A DNA stretch of 11,768 bases from Bacteroidaceae bacterium (GTDB lineage Bacteria; Bacteroidota; Bacteroidia; Bacteroidales; Bacteroidaceae), in contig CAAHEN010000112.1 of NCBI GenBank assembly GCA_900772575.1, positions 1 to 11,768 on the forward strand, read 5' to 3'. Under the pieces are notes generated by a model that saw only the letters and a list, made by a program, of their open reading frames with translations, did not search any database and was not told where the DNA came from. Position numbers and translations under genes: made by a program. Of the stretch, positions 1-7,386 are shown in pieces; within the stretch, counting starts at the first letter, position 1, and the number at the start of each line of letters is the position of its first letter.

Positions 1-1
1 C

Positions 2-385
2 GAGAGCGGCGTCCGCCTGCGCTACAACTGGAAGAATCCCAATTCGGGAGAGGTCGAGGAGATACTTATCGAGTGTACCGAGACGCGCGACCAGCCCAAG
101 AACAAGGAACGGGCACTCGCCAGGTTGCGCACATTCATCTACGACCGGGAGCACCAGAAATATGTGGACGACATCGCCTCACGTCGCAAGACACTTGTTT
201 CGACTGGCGACCGCTCTGCCAAAATCCGCACATACAACTATCCCCAGGGACGCATCACCGATCACCGCATCAATTACACCATATACAATCTGGCCGCATT
301 CATGGATGGCGACATCCAGGACTGCATCGACCACCTCATCGTCGCCGAAAATGCCGAACGCTTGCGCGAAGCCGAGCTAGGCTGA
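2..385 (+). CDS. prfA: Peptide chain release factor 1, C-terminal part (5' truncated by window edge)
   Basis: RF1 recognises UAA and UAG stop codons in the ribosomal A site and triggers hydrolysis of the finished peptide. Only the last 127 residues are present, and the frame is already open at base 2. The segment GDRSAKIRTYNYPQGR, followed by ITDHRIN, is the RF1 signature (usual form GERSERIRTYNFPQGR), and the tail FMDGDIQDCIDHL plus AENAERL is typical of RF1 from Bacteroidetes. The segment RDQPKNKERALARLR just before it belongs to the same conserved domain. The catalytic GGQ loop and the stop-codon reading domain would lie upstream, outside the window. The gene ends at a TGA, and dapA follows 83 bases later behind its own promoter, so the two are probably separate transcription units. 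The family call is secure, and RF1 rather than RF2 is favoured by the conserved C-terminal wording. Confidence 0.93.
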   Translation, partial: ESGVRLRYNWKNPNSGEVEEILIECTETRDQPKNKERALARLRTFIYDREHQKYVDDIASRRKTLVSTGDRSAKIRTYNYPQGRITDHRINYTIYNLAAFMDGDIQDCIDHLIVAENAERLREAELG

Positions 386-418
386 TCGTTCCATCGTATG
401 CAAAATACATTCTGAGCC

Positions 419-450
419 CTTGCCGGGCCAATGCAAAATATCTATTTTTG
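419..450 (+). promoter_or_regulatory. Bacteroidetes-type promoter for dapA
   Basis: TATTTTTG at 443-450 fits the Bacteroidetes -7 element TAnnTTTG. CTTG at 419-422 fits three of four bases of the -33 element TTTG, and the 20-base spacer is ideal. It lies 18 bases upstream of the dapA ATG, so the predicted 5' leader is only about 10-15 bases. The decamer ATGCAAAATA occurs twice nearby (398-407 and 431-440), 33 bases apart; no role is known to me. Confidence 0.65.
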
Positions 451-468
451 CAGATAAATTCTATCAAT

Positions 469-1368
469 ATGAGAACTCACAATCCTTTCAAGGGCCTAGG
501 TGTAGCACTGGTCACGCCGTTTACGCCCGATGGTGATGTAGACTATACAGCCCTTCGAACACTGGTCGAACAACAGATCGAGGGGGGACTGGATTTTCTG
601 TGTATTCTGGGAACAACGGCTGAGACACCTTGCCTGACGCCTACAGAGAAGCAGCGGATCATAGATTTCATCGTCACGATAACCGACAAGCGCCTGCCAT
701 TGCTGCTTGGTGCCGGTGGCAACTGTACAGCCACTGTTGTCGACTACCTACAGACAGCCGATCTGACCGGCATAGACGGCGTGCTTATCGTTGCGCCATT
801 TTATAACAAGCCGACCCAGGAGGGGCTATACTGTCATTTTCAGACGGTGGCTGCCGCAACGCAGCTGCCAGTCGTTCTCTACAACGTCCCTGGGCGCACT
901 GGTGTCAACTTGCAGGCTTCGACCACATTGCGCATTGCGTCCTCATGTCCGAACGTGGTGGCAATCAAGGAGGCTTCAGGCAAGCTGGATCAAATCGAAG
1001 AAATCGTGGCCGGCGCTCCAGAAGGCTTTGAAGTGCTCAGCGGCGATGACGCCATCACGTTTGAGTTGCTCAGTATCGGCGCCGTAGGCGTCATCTCGGT
1101 CATCGGCAATGCCTATCCCGAGCTATTTGGAGAAATGGTACACGACTGTTTGGTCGGCAACTACACAGCGGCCCTGCCATTGCACCGCCGGCTCGGCCCC
1201 TTGTTCAAACTGCTGGGCGCTGACGGAAATCCCGCTGGCATTAAGTCGCTCCTGTCCATCCAAGGCAAAATAGAAAACCGGCTGAGGCTGCCCTTGGTTC
1301 CCGCCTCTCAGGCTACGTCTGAGGGATTGGCGAACTGGATCGACCAGCACAGCGACATCCTTTCATAG
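469..1368 (+). CDS. dapA: 4-hydroxy-tetrahydrodipicolinate synthase
   Basis: DapA condenses pyruvate with L-aspartate-4-semialdehyde, the first committed step to diaminopimelate and lysine, in the cytoplasm. The protein is 299 residues, normal for this TIM-barrel family. Visible active-site features are the Thr49-Thr50 pair in GTTAE, Tyr138 and Arg143 in LYNVPGRTG, and the Schiff-base lysine Lys167 in VAIKEASG. GDD at about residue 190 and the ADGNPAGIK segment near residue 250 are also family-typical. The frame stays open far upstream to base 73, but that stretch overlaps prfA in another frame and has no DapA resemblance. The ATG at 469, giving MRTHNPFKGLGVALVTPF, places the conserved N-terminus correctly. 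I see no Shine-Dalgarno sequence, which is common in Bacteroidetes. It has its own promoter, and pyrG downstream has another, so it is probably monocistronic. Dihydrodipicolinate-like aldolases of the NanA type share the fold, but the Thr-Thr and Tyr pattern supports DapA. Confidence 0.93.
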   Translation: MRTHNPFKGLGVALVTPFTPDGDVDYTALRTLVEQQIEGGLDFLCILGTTAETPCLTPTEKQRIIDFIVTITDKRLPLLLGAGGNCTATVVDYLQTADLTGIDGVLIVAPFYNKPTQEGLYCHFQTVAAATQLPVVLYNVPGRTGVNLQASTTLRIASSCPNVVAIKEASGKLDQIEEIVAGAPEGFEVLSGDDAITFELLSIGAVGVISVIGNAYPELFGEMVHDCLVGNYTAALPLHRRLGPLFKLLGADGNPAGIKSLLSIQGKIENRLRLPLVPASQATSEGLANWIDQHSDILS

Positions 1369-1399
1369 CCCTCCCGGCAAGACGCAACGTGCAGCGCTG

Positions 1400-1430
1400 T
1401 ATGACAGGTGGTTATTTTTTCGTACCTTTG
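1400..1430 (+). promoter_or_regulatory. Bacteroidetes-type promoter for pyrG
   Basis: TACCTTTG at 1423-1430 is a perfect match to TAnnTTTG and is preceded by a T-run (TTATTTTTTCG), a common context in Bacteroidales promoters. TATG at 1400-1403 is a three-of-four match to the -33 TTTG with a 19-base spacer. The predicted leader is about 60 bases. The predicted start region does not begin with a G-run, so the reiterative-transcription control known for pyrG in Gram-positive bacteria is not evident. Confidence 0.7.
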
Positions 1431-1494
1431 CTGTCGGAAGCGTCTGCTCCAAGAAAACCAGACTCCAAGAATCAAAATATAAAACCATAGCACT

Positions 1495-3105
1495 GTGTCA
1501 GAGACAAAGTACATCTTCGTGACAGGAGGCGTCGCCTCCTCCCTGGGCAAGGGCATCATTGCAGCTTCTATAGGCAAACTTCTGCAAGCCCGCGGCTATA
1601 ACATCACCATTCAAAAATTCGATCCCTATATCAATGTAGACCCAGGCACACTCAACCCATATGAGCACGGAGAGTGCTATGTGACCGACGATGGCCAGGA
1701 GACCGATCTGGATCTTGGGCATTACGAGCGCTTCACGGGCATACACACCACGCGCAACAACAACGTGACTACAGGGCGCATTTACCAAAGTGTCATCGAG
1801 AAGGAGCGTCGCGGCGACTATCTGGGAAAGACGATTCAAGTCATCCCCCACATCACCGACGAGATAAAGCGCGACATGCTCTATCTCGGCAAGCGTGGCG
1901 GCTATGATTTCGTCATTACGGAAATCGGTGGCACTGTGGGCGACATCGAGAGCTTGCCCTTTCTGGAGGCCATCCGCCAGCTGAAGTGGGAACTGGGGCA
2001 CAACGCCGTGTGTGTCCACCTGACGTATGTCCCCTATCTGGCCGCAGCCGGTGAGCTGAAGACCAAGCCGACACAGCATTCAGTGAAGGAGCTGCAGAGC
2101 CTGGGCATACAGCCCGATGTTCTTGTTCTTCGGACTGAACATGAGCTGAGCGCGTCCTTGCGCAAGAAAGTCGCCAATTTCTGCAATGTGTCCCCGGATG
2201 CCGTGGTGCAGAGTCTGGACATGCCGACTATCTACGAAGTGCCACTGCGCATGCAGGAGCAAGGGCTGGACGCGACCATTCTTCGCAAACTCGACTTGCC
2301 TGTCGGGGAGACCCCGGGCCTTGGCCCTTGGCGCTCATTTCTCGAACGTCGCCACCAGGCCACAGAGGAGGTGCATATAGGGCTCGTGGGCAAGTATGAC
2401 CTGCAAGATGCCTATAAGAGCATTCTGGAAGCGCTCTCACAGGCCGGCACCTACAACAACCGGAAGGTAAGGACTCACTTCATCAACAGCGAGAAGCTGA
2501 CCGCAGAGAATGTGGATGAACAACTGTCGCCCATGGCCGGTCTGGTCATCTGTCCGGGATTCGGCCAGCGCGGTATGGACGGGAAACTATTGGCGGCACG
2601 TTATGGCCGGGAACATGATGTTCCGACGTTTGGCATCTGTCTCGGCATGCAGATGATGGTCATCGAGTTCGCCCGTGATGTGCTGGGCTATGCAGATGCC
2701 AACAGCTCGGAAATGGATCCCAAGACACCGCACAACGTGATTGACATCATGGAAGACCAGAAGAATATCACGAATATGGGCGGAACTATGCGACTTGGCG
2801 GATATGAGTGTACGCTGGAAGCCGGAAGCCGTGTTCGCGAGATTTACGGTACAGATGTCATCCGCGAGCGTCACCGTCACCGTTATGAGTTCAACAACGA
2901 CTATCGCAGCGAGTTTGAAGACGCAGGAATGAAGTGCGTGGGCACCAACCCTGAATGTGAGTTGGTGGAGATCGTTGAGATTCCTACACTGCGGTGGTAT
3001 ATCGGCACACAGTTCCATCCGGAATATTCGAGTACAGTGCTCAAGCCGCATCCCCTGTTCCTCGATTTCGTCAAAGCTGCTATGACCCCTAAGACACAAG
3101 CATAG
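1495..3105 (+). CDS. pyrG: CTP synthase (glutamine-hydrolysing)
   Basis: PyrG aminates UTP to CTP using ATP and glutamine, the last step of pyrimidine nucleotide synthesis. The protein is 536 residues, the usual length. The N-terminal amidoligase domain (about 1-270) begins with the P-loop-like GGVASSLGKG (11-20) and contains YEHGECYVTDDGQETDLDLG and ITEIGGTVGDIES, with the metal-binding Asp and Glu. The C-terminal class I glutaminase domain (about 290-530) has the nucleophile Cys382 in GICLGMQ and the partners His508 and Glu510 in FHPEYSS. The start is GTG at 1495: an in-frame TAA at 1480 excludes an upstream ATG, and MSETKYIFVTGG is the normal family N-terminus. It is preceded by its own promoter and followed by a hairpin before yidC. 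Adjacency of pyrG and yidC is, as I recall, common in Bacteroidales. Certainty is very high. Confidence 0.97.
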   Translation: MSETKYIFVTGGVASSLGKGIIAASIGKLLQARGYNITIQKFDPYINVDPGTLNPYEHGECYVTDDGQETDLDLGHYERFTGIHTTRNNNVTTGRIYQSVIEKERRGDYLGKTIQVIPHITDEIKRDMLYLGKRGGYDFVITEIGGTVGDIESLPFLEAIRQLKWELGHNAVCVHLTYVPYLAAAGELKTKPTQHSVKELQSLGIQPDVLVLRTEHELSASLRKKVANFCNVSPDAVVQSLDMPTIYEVPLRMQEQGLDATILRKLDLPVGETPGLGPWRSFLERRHQATEEVHIGLVGKYDLQDAYKSILEALSQAGTYNNRKVRTHFINSEKLTAENVDEQLSPMAGLVICPGFGQRGMDGKLLAARYGREHDVPTFGICLGMQMMVIEFARDVLGYADANSSEMDPKTPHNVIDIMEDQKNITNMGGTMRLGGYECTLEAGSRVREIYGTDVIRERHRHRYEFNNDYRSEFEDAGMKCVGTNPECELVEIVEIPTLRWYIGTQFHPEYSSTVLKPHPLFLDFVKAAMTPKTQA

Positions 3106-3137
3106 CCTTGGAGCACCATTCACTGGAAATCAATATG

Positions 3138-3180
3138 ACAAGAGACAGTCTCGCTGATAGCGGGACTATCTCTGTTGTTT
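3138..3180 (+). terminator. Hairpin between pyrG and yidC, possible terminator or attenuator
   Basis: The core stem is AGTCTCGCT (3147-3155) with AGCGGGACT (3159-3167) around a 3-base loop, nine pairs including one U-G wobble. Beyond one C/A mismatch it continues with AGAGA (3141-3145) against TCTCT (3169-3173). The trailing TGTTGTTT is only partly U-rich, so termination may be incomplete. I find no consensus TAnnTTTG promoter between this hairpin and yidC at 3223, which leaves open that yidC is served by read-through from pyrG. Confidence 0.5.
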
Positions 3181-3222
3181 AGTACCAAACCATCTCACAA
3201 GCAAAATATACAACGATCGCTC

Positions 3223-5103
3223 ATGGATAAAAACACCATCATCGGGCTGGTGCTCATTGTGGTTGTCCTGATTGGCTTCAGCTATTTCAACAGCAGCAAT
3301 CAGCCACCCCGACAGCAGGCCATCCAGTCGCCAAAGCCGGAACAGACGTCGCCGCAAAAGTCGACGGCGGCCCGCGTCCAGTCAGACACAACCCTGCTGT
3401 TCGCCAACCATGCTGTGGCAGACACCGCCGGGCCTAAATCCGTCACGCTCAAGAACGATAATCTCACAGTCGTCATTGACAAAAAAGGAGGCACCATCTC
3501 GGATGTTTACCTCAACAACTATAAGAGTTATGACGATTTTCACAATGGGCGCAACAAGCCCCTTCACCTGTTCGACGGCAAGAATGCAAGTCTAAACTTT
3601 AGCCTGAAGACTACGGCGGGTATTATCAATACGCGTGATTACTACTTCAAGTCTGTCAGCCAGCAGGATTCTACCGCTGTCACCATGAGGCTGGTCGCGG
3701 CTGACAGCGCTGTGCTCGACATCACGTACCAACTGACCAAGGGTGACAACTATATGCTCAACATAGCCGTCAAGGGTACCGGGCTGGCCAAGCACATTGC
3801 CTCGACGGATAAGAAGTTGATCATCAATTGGCAGCAAAAGATTCGCCAGTTTGAGAAAGGCTATGATTTCGAAAACCAGTATTCCACCATCACCTACAAA
3901 CTGTCGACCGGCGATACGGAGAAACTGAAAGAGCATGGAGACGACGCACAGAAGGCGGAGTGGGCCACAGACTGGGTGGCTTTCAAGAACCAATATTTCA
4001 GTTCCGTGCTGATTGCCCCCGTTTCCGAATTTACCGATGTGGACATGAAGAGCCACCAGATAACGCCCGAGATGGAGAAGGGGTTCTTGAAGGATTATGC
4101 GGCAGACATGGCCATTAATTTTGACTTGACAGGCAAGCAGCCGACGCAGCTGCAATTCTATTTCGGCCCTAATAGTTTCAATCTGCTCAAGTCCATGGAC
4201 AAGAACAAGTTGGGGCAGAAAGACTATGACCTTGAAGATCTGGTCTATCTCGGCTGGCCGATAGTGAAATGGATCAACCGTTTCTTTACTATCTATGTGT
4301 TTGATTTCCTGACCAAACTGGGTCTGCCCATGGGCATTGTGCTTCTGCTCATCACACTCTTGCTCCGCGTCATTGTCTACCTGCCGACCAAAAAGAGCTT
4401 CATGAGCAGCGCCAAGATGCGGGTGCTTCGTCCGAAACTCGACGAGCTGAACAAGAAATATCCCAACAAGGAAGATGCGATGAAGAAGCAGCAGGAGATG
4501 ATGACCATCTATTCCCAATATGGAGTCAGCCCCATGGGCGGCTGCCTGCCTATGCTGATACAGTTCCCTATCTGGGTGGCGATGTTCAACTTTGTGCCCA
4601 ATGCCATCGAGCTTCGCCAGCAAGGCTTCCTCTGGGCCGACGATCTTTCGACCTATGACAGCATCTGGGACTTTGGCACTAACGTCTGGGGCATTGGGGA
4701 TCACTTGAGCCTGTTCTGTATCCTCTTCTGCGTGACCAATCTCATTTATAGCTATATGTCCGTACGCCAGCAGCGCGAGTCAATGGTCGGAGAGCAGGCA
4801 CAGCAGATGAAAATGATGCAATGGATGATGTATGCCATGCCTTTCTTTTTCTTCTTCATGTTCAACAAGTACTCGGCCGGGCTCAACTATTACTACTTTA
4901 TATCGTTGCTTGCCAGTGCCCTGACGATGTGGTATCTGCGCCGCCGCACTGACGACGCCAAGCTGTTGGCTAAACTGGAAGCCAATTACCAGGCCAACAA
5001 GAACAACCCCAACAAGAAGCCCAAGGGCCTTGCGGCCCGGCTTGAGGCCCTCAATAAGCAAGCTGCCCAGATGGAATCGCAGCGCAACAAGAGAAAGCAA
5101 TAA
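3223..5103 (+). CDS. yidC: Membrane protein insertase YidC
   Basis: YidC inserts and folds inner-membrane proteins, alone or with the Sec translocon. From the ATG at 3223 the protein is 626 residues, longer than E. coli YidC (548) and usual for Bacteroidetes. One N-terminal membrane segment (about residues 4-22, IIGLVLIVVVLIGFSYF) is followed by a large periplasmic domain (about 25-340) of the E. coli P1 type. The conserved insertase core follows from about residue 344, with five predicted membrane segments. Arg382 in LLLRVIVYLPTKK matches the groove arginine of E. coli YidC, and MGGCLPMLIQFPIW is the family signature. The C-terminal tail is rich in Lys, Asn and Gln and ends in RNKRKQ, consistent with ribosome contact. 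An in-frame ATG at 3175 would add 16 polar residues with no signal character and overlaps the hairpin, so 3223 is preferred. dpp5 starts 17 bases after the stop, suggesting co-transcription. Confidence 0.96.
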   Translation: MDKNTIIGLVLIVVVLIGFSYFNSSNQPPRQQAIQSPKPEQTSPQKSTAARVQSDTTLLFANHAVADTAGPKSVTLKNDNLTVVIDKKGGTISDVYLNNYKSYDDFHNGRNKPLHLFDGKNASLNFSLKTTAGIINTRDYYFKSVSQQDSTAVTMRLVAADSAVLDITYQLTKGDNYMLNIAVKGTGLAKHIASTDKKLIINWQQKIRQFEKGYDFENQYSTITYKLSTGDTEKLKEHGDDAQKAEWATDWVAFKNQYFSSVLIAPVSEFTDVDMKSHQITPEMEKGFLKDYAADMAINFDLTGKQPTQLQFYFGPNSFNLLKSMDKNKLGQKDYDLEDLVYLGWPIVKWINRFFTIYVFDFLTKLGLPMGIVLLLITLLLRVIVYLPTKKSFMSSAKMRVLRPKLDELNKKYPNKEDAMKKQQEMMTIYSQYGVSPMGGCLPMLIQFPIWVAMFNFVPNAIELRQQGFLWADDLSTYDSIWDFGTNVWGIGDHLSLFCILFCVTNLIYSYMSVRQQRESMVGEQAQQMKMMQWMMYAMPFFFFFMFNKYSAGLNYYYFISLLASALTMWYLRRRTDDAKLLAKLEANYQANKNNPNKKPKGLAARLEALNKQAAQMESQRNKRKQ

Positions 5104-5120
5104 CACTCATCCGCGTTTCA

Positions 5121-7298
5121 ATGAATAAAAGATTAGCATTCTCAATGGCTGCTCTATTGACATTGGCGATAAACAGCTTGTCTGCTCAGACTCCAGATGC
5201 GGCAACCGTCACACATTCAGAGATTGATTATTCAGCCGGCCGGCTGACACCGGAACTGCTGTGGAGTATGGGCCGTATTGGCGATGTTTGCCTTTCGCCA
5301 GACGGCAAGGCCATTGTCTACGCCGTTTCGTACTATGACATCAAGACAAACAAAAGCCGCTCTAGCCTTTATGTCACTGATGCTAAGACAAAACAGTCTC
5401 CCCGCTTGGTTGCAACTGATGGCAGTTCGCCCGCATATATAGATAATGGCAGAAGCATAGCCTTCCTCTCATCGTCTTCCGGAGTCTCACAGGTATGGGC
5501 TGTCGGACTTGACGGTACAAACTTGCGACGCCTCTCCAATGCTGAAAAGGACATTGAGGGTTTCCTTTTTTCACCCGATGAGAGCCGGGTCATGCTCATA
5601 CAGAGCGTGCCCAGCAACACGTCCATACAAAAGCCCGAGGCCGACCTGCCACTGGCTACTGGAATGGTGATAGATGACCTGATGTATAAGCATTGGGACC
5701 AATATGTCACAAGCGTGCCTCATCCATTTATCGCCAGTTTCGACGGTAAGGCCATCGCTACAGAAGTGACAGACGTGCTGGAGGGCGAGCCATTTGAATG
5801 TCCGATGCTGCCTTTTGGCGGCATAGAGCAACTGGCCTGGAGTCCGGACTCAAAAACACTGGCCTATACCTGCCGTAAGAAAGTGGGCAAGGCTTACGCC
5901 ATCAGCACAGACAGCGACATTTATCTTTACGACATCAGTAAGAAGACAACGCGCAATCTGTGCAAGCCCGAAGGCTACAGTGCCCCCCAGGTGAACGCCA
6001 CACGCTCACTCGAAGAGCAAGCCGTCAATGCCCAGAACGCAGACCTGAACCTCGGCTATGATCAGAATCCGCAATTCTCACCCGATGGCCGCTATATCGC
6101 TTGGACCAGTATGGCGCGTGATGGCTACGAGAGTGACAGAACACGCCTTTGCGTCTTCGACCTGGGCACAGGAGAGAAGAGGTATGTGACAGAGCACTTT
6201 GAAAGCGGTGTCAACGAATTTGTGTGGGCTCCGAACAGCAAGGAGCTTTACTTCACAGGTGTCTGGCATGGCAAGACACAGATATACCGTACTACGGCCA
6301 AGGGTGATGCCACACAGAAGCAACTGACGGATGAGATTTGCGACTATAGCCTGTCAGCGATAGCTCCTGATGGCAAGACGCTCATTGCCAAGCGGCATAG
6401 CATGAGCCATGCAGACGAGGTTTTTGCCTTGCGGCTGAAGGGTGACAAGGCGACCGAGTCACAACTGACGGCTGTGAACCAGGCTTTTTATGACAAGCTG
6501 GCATGGGGCGATGTGAAAGAACGCTGGGTGAAAACCGTCGATGGCAAGAAGGAACTTTGCTGGGTGATCTACCCGCCTCATTTCGACCCGAATAAGAAAT
6601 ATCCGGCATTGCTATATTGTGAAGGCGGGCCGCAATCACCGGTCAGCCAGTTTTGGAGTTTCCGCTGGAATTTCCAGATGATGGCCGCCAATGACTACAT
6701 CGTCATAGCCCCCAACCGCAGGGGACTGCCGGGATTCGGCATGGAGTGGCTTGAAGAAATCTCTGGTGACTATACTGGCCTATGCATGCAGGACTATCTG
6801 GCGGCCATCGACGATTTGGCTAAGGAACCCTATGTCGACAGCAACCGCCTTGGAGCGGTCGGGGCCAGTTTCGGCGGCTTCAGTGTCTATTGGTTGGCCG
6901 GGCACCACAATAAGCGGTTCAAATGTTTTATAGCGCATGACGGCATCTTCAACACACAGCAGCAATACGTCGAGACTGAAGAGATGTGGTTCCCCAATTG
7001 GGATCTGAAGGCCGCACCATGGGAAAAGACAGCCGGTGGCAAGCTACAGAAGGCTTATGCAGATTCCCCTCACCTCAGTGTCGACAAGTGGGACACTCCC
7101 ATATTGTGCATTCATGGCCAGAAAGATTTCCGTATAGAGTACACCCAGGCTGAGAGTGCCTTTGCGGCGGCCAGAATGCGTGGCATAGATGCCCAGTTGC
7201 TTCTTTTCCCGGATGAGAACCACTGGGTGCTGAAGCCGCAGAACGGCATTCTGTGGCAACGCACTTTCTTCCGCTGGCTAGACAAGTATCTGAAATAG
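5121..7298 (+). CDS. dpp5: Secreted dipeptidyl-peptidase 5-like serine peptidase (family S9)
   Basis: This enzyme should release dipeptides from the N-termini of oligopeptides in the periplasm; DPP5 of Porphyromonas gingivalis prefers Ala or hydrophobic residues in second position. The protein is 725 residues. A signal peptide is visible (MNKR, hydrophobic stretch, SLSA, cleavage probably before Gln23). A beta-propeller with repeated SPDGK/SPDSK blade motifs spans about 35-470, and an alpha/beta hydrolase domain spans about 480-725. The catalytic triad is readable as Ser583 in GASFGGFS, Asp669 in GQKDFRI and His701 in ENHWVLKP; EGGPQ near residue 500 is the oxyanion region. Segments such as DLMYKHWD, VSQFWSFRWN, YIVIAPNRRG, SVYWLAGHH and TEEMWFPNWD agree closely with P. 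gingivalis DPP5 as I remember it. An extra stretch of about 25-30 residues lies near residues 285-312. It sits 17 bases after yidC and before a putative dipeptide carrier. Other S9 peptidases (PTP-A, DPP4, acylpeptidyl oligopeptidase) fit less well. Confidence 0.88.
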   Translation: MNKRLAFSMAALLTLAINSLSAQTPDAATVTHSEIDYSAGRLTPELLWSMGRIGDVCLSPDGKAIVYAVSYYDIKTNKSRSSLYVTDAKTKQSPRLVATDGSSPAYIDNGRSIAFLSSSSGVSQVWAVGLDGTNLRRLSNAEKDIEGFLFSPDESRVMLIQSVPSNTSIQKPEADLPLATGMVIDDLMYKHWDQYVTSVPHPFIASFDGKAIATEVTDVLEGEPFECPMLPFGGIEQLAWSPDSKTLAYTCRKKVGKAYAISTDSDIYLYDISKKTTRNLCKPEGYSAPQVNATRSLEEQAVNAQNADLNLGYDQNPQFSPDGRYIAWTSMARDGYESDRTRLCVFDLGTGEKRYVTEHFESGVNEFVWAPNSKELYFTGVWHGKTQIYRTTAKGDATQKQLTDEICDYSLSAIAPDGKTLIAKRHSMSHADEVFALRLKGDKATESQLTAVNQAFYDKLAWGDVKERWVKTVDGKKELCWVIYPPHFDPNKKYPALLYCEGGPQSPVSQFWSFRWNFQMMAANDYIVIAPNRRGLPGFGMEWLEEISGDYTGLCMQDYLAAIDDLAKEPYVDSNRLGAVGASFGGFSVYWLAGHHNKRFKCFIAHDGIFNTQQQYVETEEMWFPNWDLKAAPWEKTAGGKLQKAYADSPHLSVDKWDTPILCIHGQKDFRIEYTQAESAFAAARMRGIDAQLLLFPDENHWVLKPQNGILWQRTFFRWLDKYLK

Positions 7299-7317
7299 TA
7301 ATCCAAATATTCTCATT

Positions 7318-7371
7318 GGGCTATCGTCCTCCTCTTGAAAAATGCAGAGGAATGATAGCCCTTTAATTTTT
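7318..7371 (+). terminator. Strong intrinsic-terminator-like hairpin after dpp5, in the leader of the transporter gene
   Basis: GGGCTATC (7318-7325) pairs perfectly with GATAGCCC (7354-7361). The stem continues with a G-U and a U-A pair, a two-base CC bulge, and CCTCT-type pairing (TCCTCT with AGAGGA) around a 10-base loop. TTTAATTTTT follows at 7362-7371, a classical U-tract. The transporter ATG is at 7387, only 15 bases after the U-tract, so there is no room for a separate promoter between them. It may be the dpp5 terminator with partial read-through, or an attenuator for the transporter. Confidence 0.8.
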
Positions 7372-7386
7372 CCCGTTTCAATAACC

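Noticed and set aside
398..440. Repeated ATGCAAAATA decamer upstream of dapA
   Set aside because: AT-rich ten-base words repeat easily; no palindrome or further copies were seen, so it is noted only within the promoter entry.
73..468. Long open extension upstream of the dapA start, in frame with dapA
   Set aside because: It overlaps prfA in a different frame and has low-complexity, His- and Arg-rich content with no DapA resemblance; the promoter at 419-450 lies inside it.
1403..1435. GACAG ... CTGTC inverted pair flanking the pyrG -7 element
   Set aside because: Only five bases per arm with a 23-base gap; expected by chance too often to call an operator.
1437..1494. Search for a pyrG attenuation leader like that of Gram-positive bacteria
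   Set aside because: The expected initial G-run and terminator hairpin are absent in this leader.
1498..2079. Antisense open frame of 193 codons opposite pyrG (and a similar one at 2587-3123)
   Set aside because: It mirrors conserved pyrG coding sequence and has no start context, promoter or known family features.
3592..4704. Antisense open frame of 370 codons opposite yidC
   Set aside because: yidC is a clear conserved gene on the other strand. The antisense frame is a by-product of its codon usage and shows no recognisable domain.
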